A DNA stretch of 64,000 nt from Steinernema hermaphroditum (Eukaryota > Nematoda > Chromadorea > Rhabditida > Steinernematidae): the NCBI GenBank assembly GCA_030435675.1, contig CM059625.1, positions 11,656,001 through 11,720,000 on the forward strand, given 5' to 3'. Shown in pieces: positions 50,270 to 62,199 of this stretch. Within the stretch, counting starts at the first letter, position 1, and each line of letters begins with the position of its first letter. The translations under genes were made by a program, and so were the position numbers. Under the pieces are notes generated by a model, which saw only the letters and a program-made list of their open reading frames with translations, did no database searches and had not been told where the DNA came from.

Positions 50270-53018
50270 CTACATTGGCAACTTAGGGTTGCCCTGACGG
50301 AGCGAGTGGCATCCCCAGATGACGATGAGGGCGCTGAGCATCAGGCAGACGAGAGACACAGAGACGACTGTGGAGACGAACCACACTTCGGACATGCAGA
50401 CGAGGTCGGCGTAGTCTACGGAGTCGAATCTGAAAAAAGACTTTGACATGCAGTGCGAGAGGCTCGGACATACCCAGAAACGGTCTGGTTACGGTAGAAC
50501 TGCTCGACCTCGGACTCCTCCTCGCCCTTGGCGAGAACGCGGATGATGGCGGAGAGGGTCTCCTCGGCTTCATTCTCGGAGGTGACGCTTCGCTTCTTGC
50601 GGCCGTGCGAGGCGAAGAGCTCGTTGGTACCGGAATCGAGGCAGTTGCTCTGAAGGGGAAGTTGAGGCTGCGCCTGTTGAGGGAGACTCACCGGAGGGCA
50701 TCCGTTGGGTCCTGCGCAGAACATGACCTGGCACTGGATCTGAATGTCATAGGATCCATCGAGACGGAAAGCCTTCATGTCGGCCTTGAGACGGTTCTTG
50801 TCGAAGTCCTGCTCCACGGGGCCGACCAGTGCCGGGTACCTGGGACAGCCGTTCTCGATGATGGTGAAGGGCACGGCGTCGCCCTCGCCTCCGATGCGAG
50901 TGGCCGTGCAGTCCGTGAGCATCATGTTGTGAGGACCGGCCTGGTCGCTGGTGACGACCATCTGGATGGGGTCTCCGATGGAAGCCTTTCCGAGGGGCTG
51001 GTCTTCAGGGTCGAGGAAGGTGAGCTTCGCGGTGACAGGCGGAGGAGTTCCCTTCTCGAGGACAACAGTGTTCTGCTCGCTGAATTCCGAAACTTAGATA
51101 GATCTCGAGTGATTGCAGCGCTTACCCAGCATCGTAGAGGGTGGTGACGACGACAGAGCCCTCTTGCACCATCTTTTCCATCGAAACATCGCAGGAGACG
51201 CGGTAGAAGCGGTCCCACTCGGTGGTTACTTGGTGAGGCAGGACGCCGTCCAGGGAAACGACAACCAGGGCCTCCAGCTTGCCGTTCTTGATGACGGTGC
51301 CACAGTCGGTGGACTTGGTGGGTGGCGGGAAGGTGATGGAGATCTGCTTCGCGTTCTCCACCACCTGCGAACACGTGCTGAACTTCTCGGCGGCGTAGAT
51401 GGCGCCGGTGTAGGGCTCCTTGGTGTTAACGATGAAGCGGATGCCCTCATTGGTGCAGAGGGCCATGCCTCCGAACTGGGACTCTGAAAGCGGAACAGTA
51501 GGCGGCGCTCTTCAAGAGACACTCGTACCGCAGTTGAACTCGTAGAAGTCGTAGGAGGGGTCGTTCTTGACGTTGGCGTCCGCGCGTCCGACGGCGTAGA
51601 TGTAGCAGGTGGAGTGGGTGCGGTCGTAGTTGATGGACTTGCAGTTGAGGTTCTGGAAGCAGAGGGAGATGCAGTCGGAGACGGTGACGCCCTGCGCGGA
51701 CACCACGGGTTGCCCCTCGATGGCCGAGCCGATGAAGCGCTCGAAGGCAGCCTGCTGACGGCATGTGGACGAGCTGAGATCCGCTGAAATGAGTCTTTGT
51801 GAATATCGGTACTCAAAGACGACTACCTACCAGCTACGCAGATGGGTTCGTAGTAATCCTTGCCCTGGACCTGACCTTGCTGGTCGGCGCGTGAGAAGGT
51901 GTCTTCGTCGGAAACGATGCAATTCTTCTCCTGAGGGTTGAACTCGACGGAACGGCAGAACGTGTTCAGCGAGTCAAGACACTTCTGCAAACAGAACGAC
52001 TCCTGCGCCTCCACGCTCTGTGTGTGGTCGTAGTAGTGGATCTCGAAGTTGGTGGTCTTCACAAACACCAGGTTGCCGCCGGACTGTCCGCAGCGGTTCT
52101 GACCTGAAGCAGGAGTATTAGGAGAGAGAGATAAGCCGCGACACTTACGGCTGAGGCAGTTGTTGTCGTAGTAGTCGACGGGCTGGTCGGTCATCTTGAG
52201 GTGCGTCGGCTTCGAGCGGCGGTCCTCGGTGGAAAGCTCGCAGAGGTACGAGTCGTAGTTGTAGTTGACCGAGCGGCACACGAACTCCGTCTCCTTGAGA
52301 CACGCGGAAAGGCATTCTTCGCGGTTTCCGACCTGCAATGGCGGATTGAGTGGCCCGTCGCGTGGTTTCGCGGTTCTCGGAACCGTTATTTACAGCATCT
52401 TTTTGTGTCTTTTCGCTTCGCAAACGAATTTGGGTCACTTATGCGCGCGACTCCCGCGAGCACAGGGTCAAGGTTCGTCTGGTGGGTCTTATCACGGAAC
52501 GTCAATCTCATCAGAAGTTTGCTAACAGATGCCCTGAGTGTGGCGGGCCTTGACTTTCCCCGACTCACCGGAATGCTCTTCTTAACGAAGCCGTCGAGCT
52601 GCGTCTTCTGCATGCGCTCGAAAGAGAACGAGCGGTACGTGCAGGCCTGGTGAGCAGAGACTCCGGGGAGACACGTTTTTTCGTAGTAGAAGTTGTTGGC
52701 CGAGGGCTTCGCGGCTAGTTGGCCCGAACCGGCGGGGCTGGCGGCGTCGTCGAAGAAGTAGCACGTTTCGCGGCCGTCGAAGTTGAAGGCGGCGCACGCG
52801 CGCTCGGCTCCGGTTGTCGGTTCCAGGTTGTTTCTACAGTACTGCGCGCAGGTCAGGTCGTGGCCGGCCGTGGATATCACCACGGGAGTGCCGCCGAGTC
52901 TCGCTCGCGCGATCCTCACGAAGGCCGCCGTCTCGTGGCTTCCGCACTCGAACACGGCTCCTGAGGGCGCGGCGATGCCCAGCAGCACCAACGTTGCCAA
53001 TAGCACGGAGCTGTGCAT
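50270..53018 (-). CDS. noah-2: NOAH-type PAN/ZP-domain cuticle protein, complete copy A
   Basis: NOAH proteins (relatives of fly NompA) belong to the apical extracellular matrix of the nematode epidermis and support embryonic shape and cuticle attachment. Seven exons join in phase: 52569-53018, 52149-52332, 51831-52103, 51529-51783, 51126-51483, 50474-51079 and 50270-50429, giving 761 residues. A signal peptide (1 to about 20) precedes four cysteine-rich PAN/apple-like modules with motifs such as CAQYCRNN, ECLSACLKE, FCLQKCLD and DCISLCFQ. A ZP domain follows (start ALCTNEGIRFIVNT, Cys-rich end MFCAGPNGCPP), then a furin-type site GRKKRS near residue 668, a membrane helix near 723-745 and a short tail. 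The length fits noah-2 better than the longer noah-1. The ATG lies 11 nt behind TTAGTTTCAG. Confidence 0.92.
51215..53004 (-). repeat. Left arm of large inverted repeat (NOAH duplication)
   Basis: This arm pairs with 62211-64000. Every coordinate pair sums to 115,215, so there is no insertion or deletion over at least 1,790 bp, introns included. Long stretches that I compared directly, including the intron near 51,484-51,528, are identical. The outer limit is unknown because the right arm leaves the window. The inner limit lies inside the signal-peptide codons at 53004, beyond which the flanks differ. Confidence 0.95.
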
Positions 53019-55162
53019 TCCAATTGGACTCTGAAACTAACACAGAGCTTTAGAGATAGAATATCTCTTAAATTTAGCAGCCAAATAGAACGATAGCCAA
53101 TATGAAAATCGAACTGGAAAATGGAAATGGACAGTTGCTAGGATTAGACTTCCGTTCAGAGGCGGTAGAAGTTACAAGTAGAGTTCACCTGAGACGCATG
53201 TCGGGAGAACTGACCGAAGGGGGGATTTGTCTTGCGTAATGGGCGCCTCCTCGAGGGTGTTGCCATCAGCCTTGACCCCAATTTTGAACCATGTGCACTA
53301 TTTGCCCGCATTCTTCCGACAATTGCGAATTATTTTTCGCTGTGCGACCGCTACGGGTCGATTACGGATTCACTTAAGAGGCGTCCGGAAGAAGTACGCG
53401 CCACGGGCAACATTCCGAAGCATGAATGTAAAGACAAAAAGACACAGAGCGAAAGGGGTCAATGTTCGTTCATGCCCGTTCCCGAATCTTCCTCTAGTGA
53501 TTCATTCAAGATTACAGAAATGTCCGCAACCTAAATATAATGATCGATGAACAGCTGAAGAAAGCGTGAAGACAACGAGATCAACCCTCAACATTCACTC
53601 ATCATGCATATTACGCTGTTCACCCATTTTCACGCGGAAACTTCCGAAACCTCTTTGAGTTCTTGTAACTGCTACCCGACACAAGTGTTTTCCCTTATAT
53701 GAAGCCGACAATATGATTCGGGCAATCCACTTCCTTATATTGTTCCAAGCTTTGGGAATGTAAAGTAGTGTATGACAAAAACTACTATCGAAAAGCATGA
53801 TACACCGGATGAGTGTAAGGAGAATCATGCATCAACACCTTCTTGTTTTTATCTATTGGGTTGGAGCAGTGAAAATGGGACACTTTTACACTGATTGTTG
53901 ATTTGCATTTTTTCAAGCATTTCACTTCAAGTTATTCACCATTTGACTGGACAACTGCAGAACACTTCGCGGGCAAAAGCCAAATCTTTCATTCATAGAA
54001 TGCAAGGGATTTCAAGTCAAAAAATGTTGTGGTCTCATTTTCGACCTCTTTGTCTTATTTAGAGTGATTTCTTCTGGTGTCGCCCTTTGTGGACGAGCAC
54101 ATATAACGGTTAGATAGAGTTAAGAGAGTGCTACATAAATAGTAAAAAAGAATCTCGCAGCTCAAAATGGAGAGCCATTCTGGGGGTCAACTTTAAAATG
54201 TGAGGTTTCAGGCACCATTCCTGAAGTGTGCTTTTTTTAAACATTTGGCCTCTATTTCCTTGAAGTAGAAGTGAACTCGTGGTGTCGCTATGCGTGCATG
54301 GTAGCTGTGAGTGAGGGCTATCTGCTCTATATCCCCATTCTCTGTTACGGTACTTAATCAATTAGAAATGTTGGAGTTAACAAAACATGATCAAATCCGA
54401 TGATCCGAAAAGACCATCTTTTTGAGATCAGCTCATGTTCTGATATATGACGACCACATACATAGGTGCATTCGGTAGATTAGACCCAAGGATCTCGTGG
54501 TTAAAAGTGGTCACCGTGCATCACACAATTAATACCATAGGAAGCCCGTACATCACTTCGCAGTTTGCCTTCTCAAGGTACTAAAAAAAAGTGGGGCGGA
54601 CTCTTATTAAACGTTCAGTACGCCTACAAGACAGAACGGACCTCATGTTGGCTTACAGTGCGATCCTCGACATTTTTGGATTCACCCTCCTTCAAGAGCC
54701 ATTATTGGGGAAGACAATGCGCCCACACGCACCCACTCAGTGTTTATATTTTCTCATCCATATATTGCCTTTCGTGCGTCAGCAAGAAGGCAAGGTCACT
54801 ATAGTCGAAAGCAAAGAGCCGACATCATTTATGACACATCTTTTCCCTCACTCGTTTATGGGCGCACATAAGAAGAAATTATATGAAGCCATCATATAGG
54901 AACTCATTCAAACCTTCATTTATCTTGATGCCGACAACGGAGTTATAAACCTGTTCGATGATTGTATAACATGTCATGAATTACTAGCATCAATTCACTT
55001 AGCCATCAGGAAAGAAACGGCAACGAAATGAGGCAGGCAGGCAATGATTGTCAAGCCAAGCAATTAAAGTTTTTACAATATATAACTTTACACGGGACAA
55101 TACAACAGGTAAATAACAAGAAGAAGAGTATTCGAAGTTACCGTTATGATAGGTGTACATGT
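53019..55162. other. Spacer region between NOAH copy A and the G-alpha gene
   Basis: The first few hundred bases should hold the promoter of NOAH copy A, and the last part the 3' UTR of the G-alpha gene. A mariner-like end is listed separately. Other open frames here, including overlapping ones at 53,227-53,550, show no family resemblance. Confidence 0.4.
53856..54110 (-). mobile_element. Solo end of a mariner-type element
   Basis: The left edge reads TTGGGTTGGAGCAGTGAAAA behind a TA, closely matching the terminal repeat of the element at 29192. About 75 bp inside, the minus strand reads LLPAKCSAVVQSNGE before a stop, in the same relative position as the transposase tail in that element, and resembles the C-terminus of mariner transposases. 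I found no matching right end, so the right boundary given is only approximate. Confidence 0.6.
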
Positions 55163-56414
55163 TCAAAACAAACCGCATTGCCTTAAGTTTTCCTTGATGA
55201 TGATATCAGTTACTGCGTCGAACACAAATCGGATGTTGTTGGTGTCGGTGGCACAGGTAAAGTGGGAGTAAATTTCCTTCTGACCATCTTTCCTTTTGTT
55301 CAAATTTTCGAACTGCATCTGGATGTAGGCTGCAGCCTCTTCGTAGGTGTTTGACCCTAAATGAATAAACAACCAATGCATGAAATGGTGTGGGTATGTA
55401 ACGAACCTGTGTACTCAATGAAACAGGTCGTTAGCGGAGATTTCCGAATTTTTTCTTCGAACAAATCTTTCTTGTTCAGGAAGAGAATGATGGAGGTTTC
55501 CGTAAACCATTTGTTATTGCAGATCGAATCAAACAACTTCATACTTTCAATCATGCGGTTCTACAAGTGGTCATTTGAGGACAGAGAGGAAGCGATGTGT
55601 TTACCATTTCGTCGTCTTCCGCCAAGACCATATCGTATTCTGACATTGCAACGCAAAAGATGATGGCTGTTACTCCCTCAAAGCAATGAATCCACTTCTT
55701 GCGTTCGGACCGTTGTCCACCCACGTCGAACATTCTGTAGTGGTGCAATTACCGTTACTGAAATCTTTGCACACTAAACCTACTTGAAATGCAAATCTTT
55801 GTAAGTAAAATGGGTTTCCACAATACCCGTAGTTTTCACACGTGTACGTAACACATCATCCTGAGTTGGGATATAGTTCGGCTGCGCAATCCGATCGAGC
55901 GAATTGAGATAGTAAGGAGCCGAGTCGTTCAGCTGGTACTCGCGAGATCTCGTGAAACACTCTTGGACACCCGTATCAGCCCATAGCTTCTTCATGACCG
56001 CTGCCATTTCAGGGGGAAGTTCTCCGTCCTCTGTGTTATTTGCCAAGTAAAAGAACTGCCTGCAATCTTCATCCCGACTCGAATCTTCGAAGGATATCTT
56101 CAGCTGCATCATGGCGCGTAATATAGCCATCATGGATTGAATTGTATTTGAATAAACCACAGGTTTATACACTCTCCGCTCCTCATCGCTGTATCCCGTT
56201 TCGTGAATAATCCTCATTTGTTTGACAATGGTGCTTTTCCCTGATTCACCGGCACCAAGGAGAAGCAGTTTCACCTCTCTTTTAGCGCGATCTCCATCAG
56301 CTTTAAGCTAAAAAATCAGACATTATCGGACATTCACCGATACAAAATAACCTGCTCGTCAATTTGTTTTGACCGTGCCTTTGCATGTTGATCCGTGCTG
56401 TTAACGCATCCCAT
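55163..56414 (-). CDS. Gi/o-class G-protein alpha subunit
   Basis: Relays signals from seven-helix receptors. Five exons join in phase: 56352-56414, 55784-56307, 55605-55734, 55407-55560 and 55163-55356, giving 354 residues, the Gi/o length. MGCVNS carries the myristoylated Gly2 and palmitoylated Cys3. All nucleotide-binding motifs are intact: GAGESGKST (G1), RVKTTGI with switch Arg and Thr (G2), [12 protein letters not shown] with the catalytic Gln (G3), [11 protein letters not shown] (G4) and TCATDT (G5). The C-terminus ENLRQCGLF has the Cys at position -4 of Gi/o subunits, the pertussis-toxin site. The ending is Gi-like (CGLF) rather than Go-like (CGLY), so goa-1 is unlikely. gpa-4 or gpa-16 are candidates. 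It lies in the spacer of the NOAH inverted repeat. Confidence 0.96.
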
Positions 56415-57139
56415 TCTTCTGTGAGGAGGCAAGAGCGCGGTTCGTTCGACGGTTAAGCCGCAATCGAACTCTTGCTATGAAAAGGCAAATTATAGGAAAA
56501 ATTATAAAAACGGAAAAACTAGATTATATTCATTACATAGTTCACGTGACCGAGGGTGCAGAATAGTGCATAGAAGTTATAGGTTAAATAGCGAAAGGCA
56601 TTTCGATGTGCCACAGCAAAGAACAAAACGGCAAGGGCAGCTTCTCATAGAGACTACACACCATTATACACAACCCAAGATGCAAATTAAGTCATTGCGC
56701 ACGCCACCAGCGGCGACGGGGCGAAAAAGAAACGCGCCTCAGTGATCAAAATCGAACGGCGGCTACGAGGAGAAAGACGAGAGGAAAAGGGTTGGATGAC
56801 GATGAGCGAGCGCACGGGGACACACAAGCCAGAAACGATAGGATACATGACCGATATATACACTTCATGCAGATCATGGCATTAGTACAAAACGTTAACA
56901 AAAAAATAACGGGAAAATTTGGCACATTTGAAATCCATGTGAGAGCCGTTATCCATAATACGTCATATGTCCCTTCCTTTCCCCGTGCTGGAAACACCAA
57001 ATGATAGATTGGAAGGCTTGCACCCACGCTGCTCCGCCTTTTTTTCTTTCAAACTGAACCGCGCCCAGTTCGCGATTACGATATTCAGGCACTCGAGTTT
57101 AAGACCTTTCTGCTTTCGGCTTGCCAGGTTAGCATCATC
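56415..57139. promoter_or_regulatory. Divergent region between G-alpha and the 71-residue ORF/gex-3
   Basis: About 725 bp between genes read in opposite directions, expected to hold both promoters. Weak open frames on both strands are not supported. The right end has GCTTGCCAG about 12 nt before the ATG of the small ORF, a possible trans-splice acceptor. Confidence 0.45.
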
Positions 57140-57456
57140 ATGGAGGAATTGCAACGCGACCCCCTGCATTACATCGAACGTGTGAATTCAATCAGCAGAC
57201 GAACACAAAAAACTGAAGAGAACACAAAGGACATATCTGAACATCAGTTGCGGAACAAGCTCTCGCCCGCTCGCTGCGGTCTGCTATCTCCCGCGCGCGC
57301 GGTGTCAAGTTCTCGGTACGATATCCCTGTACGCGAAGGTTTGTTTATCATGTGGGTGGTCAAAAACTCGAGGATGTTTCATCGCACCAAAAAGTTATTA
57401 CAAATTCAAAATTGACGCTTTAGACATAGGCTATTTCAGAATCCACTAACCTCTAA
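57140..57456 (+). CDS. Small unrecognised protein (71 residues), possible first gene of a gex-3 operon
   Basis: Two exons, 57140-57338 and 57440-57456, join in phase across GAAG/GTTTGT and GGCTATTTCAG. The product is a 71-residue hydrophilic protein beginning MEELQRDPLHYIERVNSISR and containing SPARCGLLSPARAVSSSRYD. It has a predicted helical first half and no signal peptide or membrane segment. I do not recognise it. The stop lies only 117 bp before the gex-3 start on the same strand, a spacing typical of nematode operons. Alternatively these bases are a 5' leader of gex-3. Confidence 0.45.
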
Positions 57457-57572
57457 CGCTGTGTGCTTTGTTCGTCTCGAGAAGATTCCGCGACGATGAG
57501 CTCGACCAGGTAGGTGCGGGAAGTAGCCGCTGGTGCTATTAGGGTATTTGCAGTGGAATCTACTCGTCGACG
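57457..57572 (+). promoter_or_regulatory. Short gap before gex-3 with trans-splice acceptor
   Basis: This 116-bp gap holds GGGTATTTGCAG, ending at 57551, 21 nt before the gex-3 ATG. If the small upstream ORF is real, this is the expected layout of an SL2 trans-splice site. Confidence 0.45.
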
Positions 57573-60500
57573 ATGGGTCGAGCTACCGTTGACAGTATAA
57601 ACCATCAACGCATTGCTGAAAAGCTAATTATTCTTAATGACCGTTCGTTGGGCATGCTAACACGTCTCTACAACATCAAAAAAGCATGTGCAGATCCGAA
57701 ATCAAAGCCTTCTTTTCTAACGGACAAATCACTGGACGGCGCAATTAAGCACATTGTGAAGAAGTTTCCGGTGGTGGACACAAAGAGCAACTCGGTATCC
57801 GAGGCTTCTTGACAAACAAATGTTCCGGTCAATCTTTTAGGCGATGTTTCAGTATGTGAGTTCGATGAAAACTGACATAACGCGGAACCTCTCTCTCTAT
57901 TACTACACCTTTGCTGATCTTCTGGACTTGCGGGATCACATCTTGCAGCTGCTAACCACAATGGACGTTGCACAGTGTCAGTTAGACATTGTAAGCTTGA
58001 CATCGACATCATTCAAAGATATCGCGCATTTCAGACGGTGAACTACGATCTCACAACAGCTTATCTCAATTTGGTTGTCAACCTCATATGTCTTATGATC
58101 TTGCTGTCAAAGGTTGAAGACAGACGTGCGGTCTTGGGGCTGTTTAATGCCGCCTACGACTTGACTCATGGCCAAAGTGAGGCATCGTTCCCTCGATTAG
58201 GTCAAATGATAATTGATTATGAGAATCCTCTTAAAAAGTTGGCTGAAGATCTTGGCCCTCTAAATCGGGTAGTCTTTCCTTAAGCTAGCTCAGCCATCAT
58301 TCAGCATTTATTTAGCTTGTGATCGCCGCTCTCAAATCCGTATCCACAGTCTACATTCGGAGAAACATTACCGCAGAAGCGTGGCGAAAGGCCGAAATGC
58401 TTTCCTTTACCGCGAATCCCAAGCAACTGTTGTACACGGCCGTGACAGAGGAAATTGCCGGTGAATACCTTTCACTAGATGACATGGACAGGTGGATTGT
58501 TCGTATGTTCCTTCTGTGGCATTTCGGATACTCATAATAACATTTTAGTATGCGTGACAGTGTGCTCTTCTAACGCTCTTAACGATCCCATTCTGTACAA
58601 TATGTATCAAAGAGCACTTCAAAGTGGATTGGTCATTCGACTGTTTCGCGACGAAGTTTTCCCAATTCATTCTCAGATACAGTCATTCTTCGAATCCATG
58701 AAAGGATTCGTTAAGAAGACTCATGATATAAAGGAATGCTATGCGGTCTCATTGGATACAAGGTTCGCTATTCTTCTTGTCATGTTCTACTTATAGTGGC
58801 GGTTTGCAGCATTGCTATTCATCGGGAAAGAAGAAGATTTCTTAGAGGCGCTTTGAAGGACCTTTGTCTTTTGCTGAAGGATCAGCCGGGCCTCCTCGGC
58901 CCAAAGGCGCTATTTGTTTGGATGGGCCTTTCTTTTGCGCGCGATGAAGTTTCATGGTATCTACGACATGTCGATGCCTTTCCTGAACCAGCAAAAAAGA
59001 GCAAAAGAGAGACAGAAGACATTAACGACAAGCAACTTCCTGAACTGCTCTTCTATATGAACGAGCTTCGCTTACTCGTAACGAAGTACGGCTACGTAAT
59101 TTCACGCTACTACGTGCGATATATTCGTGGGTACGAAGCAGTTGAACTGCGGCAAATTGTGCAATCGCTCCAAAACTTGCGAGAAGAGGACATTGTAGTT
59201 CTTTCTTCGTTCGTCGCTACTGCGACCGAGCTAGACCGTACGCTTTCGAACACCTTCGGCCTAGCTTTATCTGAAACTTACAGGTGAATCGACAAACTTT
59301 TCTGCATTGAGACTGGACTGGTTCCGACTTCAAGCAAGTCTTAGCTCGCAGCGTTCATCGTTTCGACTTTTGGACAATAAACGATTCGCCTCTGTAATGA
59401 ATTCTACCGTATTCCATTTGAAGATGATCGATCTGCAGCAGGACATGCTGAAAGAAACGAGCGATTTAAGCATTTTTTGGTAAATTAGCTTCGTTATTCT
59501 TCTGAATATGTGACTAACGCTGTATATTTCAGTTTTTACACAAGGCAGCTGGAAACTCAGCTACGTCAGTGCTTGACTCTCCCTTCGCAGTCTCGATTTT
59601 CAATTAGCTACGCGTTCATATGTGCTCACTTTGTGTCGGCCCTCCATGATATGTGCCCCGAGGAAAAGATCCACATTGTAGAACGCGGTCTTTCAATGTG
59701 CAACATGATTTTGGAACAGCTGGCACGGGAAGCGATTAGTGTGATCAGCAGATTGGGCGAGCATGAGCTGATGCTGTCCGAAAAGTTGTCCACGAGGGAA
59801 TGTGCAAGTATCATTGCTGAGGCAATGCGTCCAAAGAGTGAGTATTCTACAGCATAACATAACCTTTCCTCTACATACGTTTAGCCGGAAAGCACGCAGT
59901 CACTACTGTACGCCGAATGCCCGGGGAAGAAAGTGTTCGCATCATGAGAGATCAGTTGACACTACCCGATAAGTTGATGACTGCACTCGTCGAGCTTTGT
60001 TCCGCAGTGGGGTACTGTCGCGAGCTGACTGTGTCTGAACACATTTTTGCCCCACGCGAGTTCTTGTGCCAAGAAATGGAACGGTATCTTGGAGATGTCC
60101 TACGAACAAGCCTAGCCAAAGATCAGTCCGGCGAGCATCCCAAAAGACCATCAGAGATGCTGGCAACACTCAATGCACAAATTTCTGTTCTCCAAATGGT
60201 GGATAGTTGCGGTAAAAGACAGTTCATTTCCATGGGTTGAATTTTCGTTTAGTAAGCATCGATATGATGAAGCTACTGACCACTGCTTTGCTTCAACAAA
60301 CACAGCCCATGGACAGTCAAGGGTCTGAAACGCTGACCTCGATCTACTGCAAATGGTTAGTTGGTCATAAACAATGCGAATTACATATTTCCACTTAGGT
60401 ATCTCGAGGTTTTGCTGCGAAGGGCCAGTAACTGCCAAATCGTCTATTCCGATCACTTCGAGTCATTCATCAGCAACTCAGAGAACTTGCCTTTCGCTCC

Positions 60501-61637
60501 TGACCAATACACTGACACTCACGGTACGAAACAAGTGTTGTGCTATTTAATGGCTGGAATGCTTGCAGAACTGAACTGCCTTGTACAGTTGATCGGTCCC
60601 TACGGTGTAAAACATTTATCAGAAAGACTTATCTGGCATGTAGCCAGTCAAATCACCGAACTAAACAAAATAGTGCGCGATAATCGCGAAATCCTGCAGG
60701 CCGCACGTACGAGTTTCGACAAACCGGAACGAATGCGAGAGTTGGTGGCCCAGCTGAGCGGAGCGGACCAACGAGATCGACGCAACAATTCCAATCACCA
60801 TCAAAGCAGTCACGTTGGAGGCGCTATGGAATCAATTTTGCAGAGAGTAACCATCATCGGTGAAATCATCGCCTTTCGCGATCTCCTCCACGACGCTCTG
60901 CACGATGTCTTGGAGCTCAGGACTCCGTTCTTGTTGTCATCTCTGCATGAGTTAGATGCCAGTACAGATGAACGAGATAAATTGGTAAAACGCCAACCAG
61001 TTGATCTAATATCTAACCATGTTACATTGCAGGCTATAAGTGAAATGTGTGCTGCTGTTGGCAGCAAGACAACTGTGGACTTGGCTTTGGTTAACGCTAT
61101 CCGAGCTCAAGCACAAACCCAACGATTGACGAACCCTGAAGAACATTACAATATTTCCTGCCTTCTTTTCGTTTTCATCGCTATTTCACTTCCGAAACTT
61201 GCCTTGGCTTCAACTTCCTTCTTCAGAGCACATATCCTCGGTTGGGTCTTTCATGGAGACATGGTTTTACTCCTATTTTCAGCTAGCCAAAACAATTCGC
61301 ACACAATTCCTCTGGCCGTAAATACGTTGGCTGGTGCGTTGTTCACCTTACACGAAAAAAATGATGTGGTGCCCCGCATGAAAGAGTTCTTAGCGGTATG
61401 TTTACTCACAATGTATCTCCTGTCTGACTCTGCTTTTTTCAGCTCGCGTCAAGTGGACTGCTGCAGATTCTCGGCACACCCGACGCGGAAGCCATGAAAG
61501 AGCATCAGTCGGTGTTCATTATTCTAGAGCAGTTAGTGAAACGCAGTCACTATCTGACGTTTGATTTGTTGGAGTCTTGCTTCCCTTATAACCTCATTCG
61601 AACGTCCTACTTAAGCTGCTACAATCGACACGAGTAA
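57573..61637 (+). CDS. gex-3: Nck-associated protein 1 / Hem protein of the WAVE complex (GEX-3)
   Basis: GEX-3 is the Hem/NCKAP1 subunit of the WAVE regulatory complex, which activates Arp2/3 actin assembly downstream of Rac and is needed for cell migration and epidermal closure. Fifteen exons join in phase: 57573-57794, 57841-57990, 58035-58268, 58316-58502, 58549-58762, 58810-59237, 59284-59479, 59533-59837, 59885-60211, 60253-60355, 60399-60523, 60569-60984, 61033-61240, 61283-61395 and 61443-61637. This gives 1,140 residues (human NCKAP1 1,128). Conserved blocks include [20 protein letters not shown] near the start, [21 protein letters not shown] residues in exon 3, [18 protein letters not shown] residues in exon 6, [12 protein letters not shown] and [10 protein letters not shown] near the end. 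Introns are mostly 41-57 bp. One of them, 61241-61282, is 42 nt, free of stops and in frame. A possible AATAAA lies near 61,840. Confidence 0.95.
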
Positions 61638-62199
61638 GATACTGATTGCTCTTAGAGTTCTTTTTCCTTTCGCTGTAAATTCCATTAAATTATGCATCGG
61701 TTAGTCTTCTGATCTTCCAATCTTGAGTGACTAAAAATTACTTTTGAGTGACTAAAAATTACGTGTTTTATTTAATTGTATTTATATTGCTCATGACCAC
61801 TGCTGTGTACATTTGATCAATAATAATTGCCTATATGTAAATAAATGAAAATCCTTTGTCATGTTGTCTGAGATGACTGATTAGTAGCATTTGGTTTTCG
61901 TTCCGTGGTGCCGGCGCGCTTTTCGCGCACAGGTTGTCGTCTTGAAGGTAACGAGGTCAAGGGTATAGAGGATACGGAAACTTATGTGGGGCAGCAGTTG
62001 CACCGCCCCGTGCCACTGGGGGCGATTTCTCGACTTCTGTAGACACGGATCACCATCCCCGTTATTGATCTCATCTTCGGCGTCGCTTGACAGACGCTGA
62101 TGTTGGGACTCTGGTAATTTCTTTCACCGCGAAAAAAAAAGAATTATATACTATTTCCGCTGTATCTGAGCAACACTTTCAGGTAATCCATAAGTTCAG
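61638..62199. promoter_or_regulatory. gex-3 3' UTR and novel upstream region of NOAH copy B
   Basis: About 560 bp between the gex-3 stop and the start of NOAH copy B. It is not similar to the DNA upstream of NOAH copy A, because the duplication stops inside the signal-peptide codons. It contains CACTTTCAG about 26 nt before the ATG and a second AG directly before it (AAGTTCAG), both possible splice acceptors. Confidence 0.5.

Noticed and set aside
50283..51816. Long Arg/Pro/Ser-rich open frames on both strands over the NOAH gene
   Set aside because: They are frame and antisense shadows of GC-rich NOAH exons, and they reappear identically in the inverted copy.
55163..56414. Assignment of the G-alpha gene as goa-1
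   Set aside because: The C-terminus is CGLF, as in Gi, whereas Go subunits end in CGLY, and the N-terminus differs from the Go type.
59284..59311. A 28-bp intron in gex-3 after a frame running to 59283
   Set aside because: An alternative 46-bp intron (59238-59283) gives a normal size, correct phase and the expected protein alignment.
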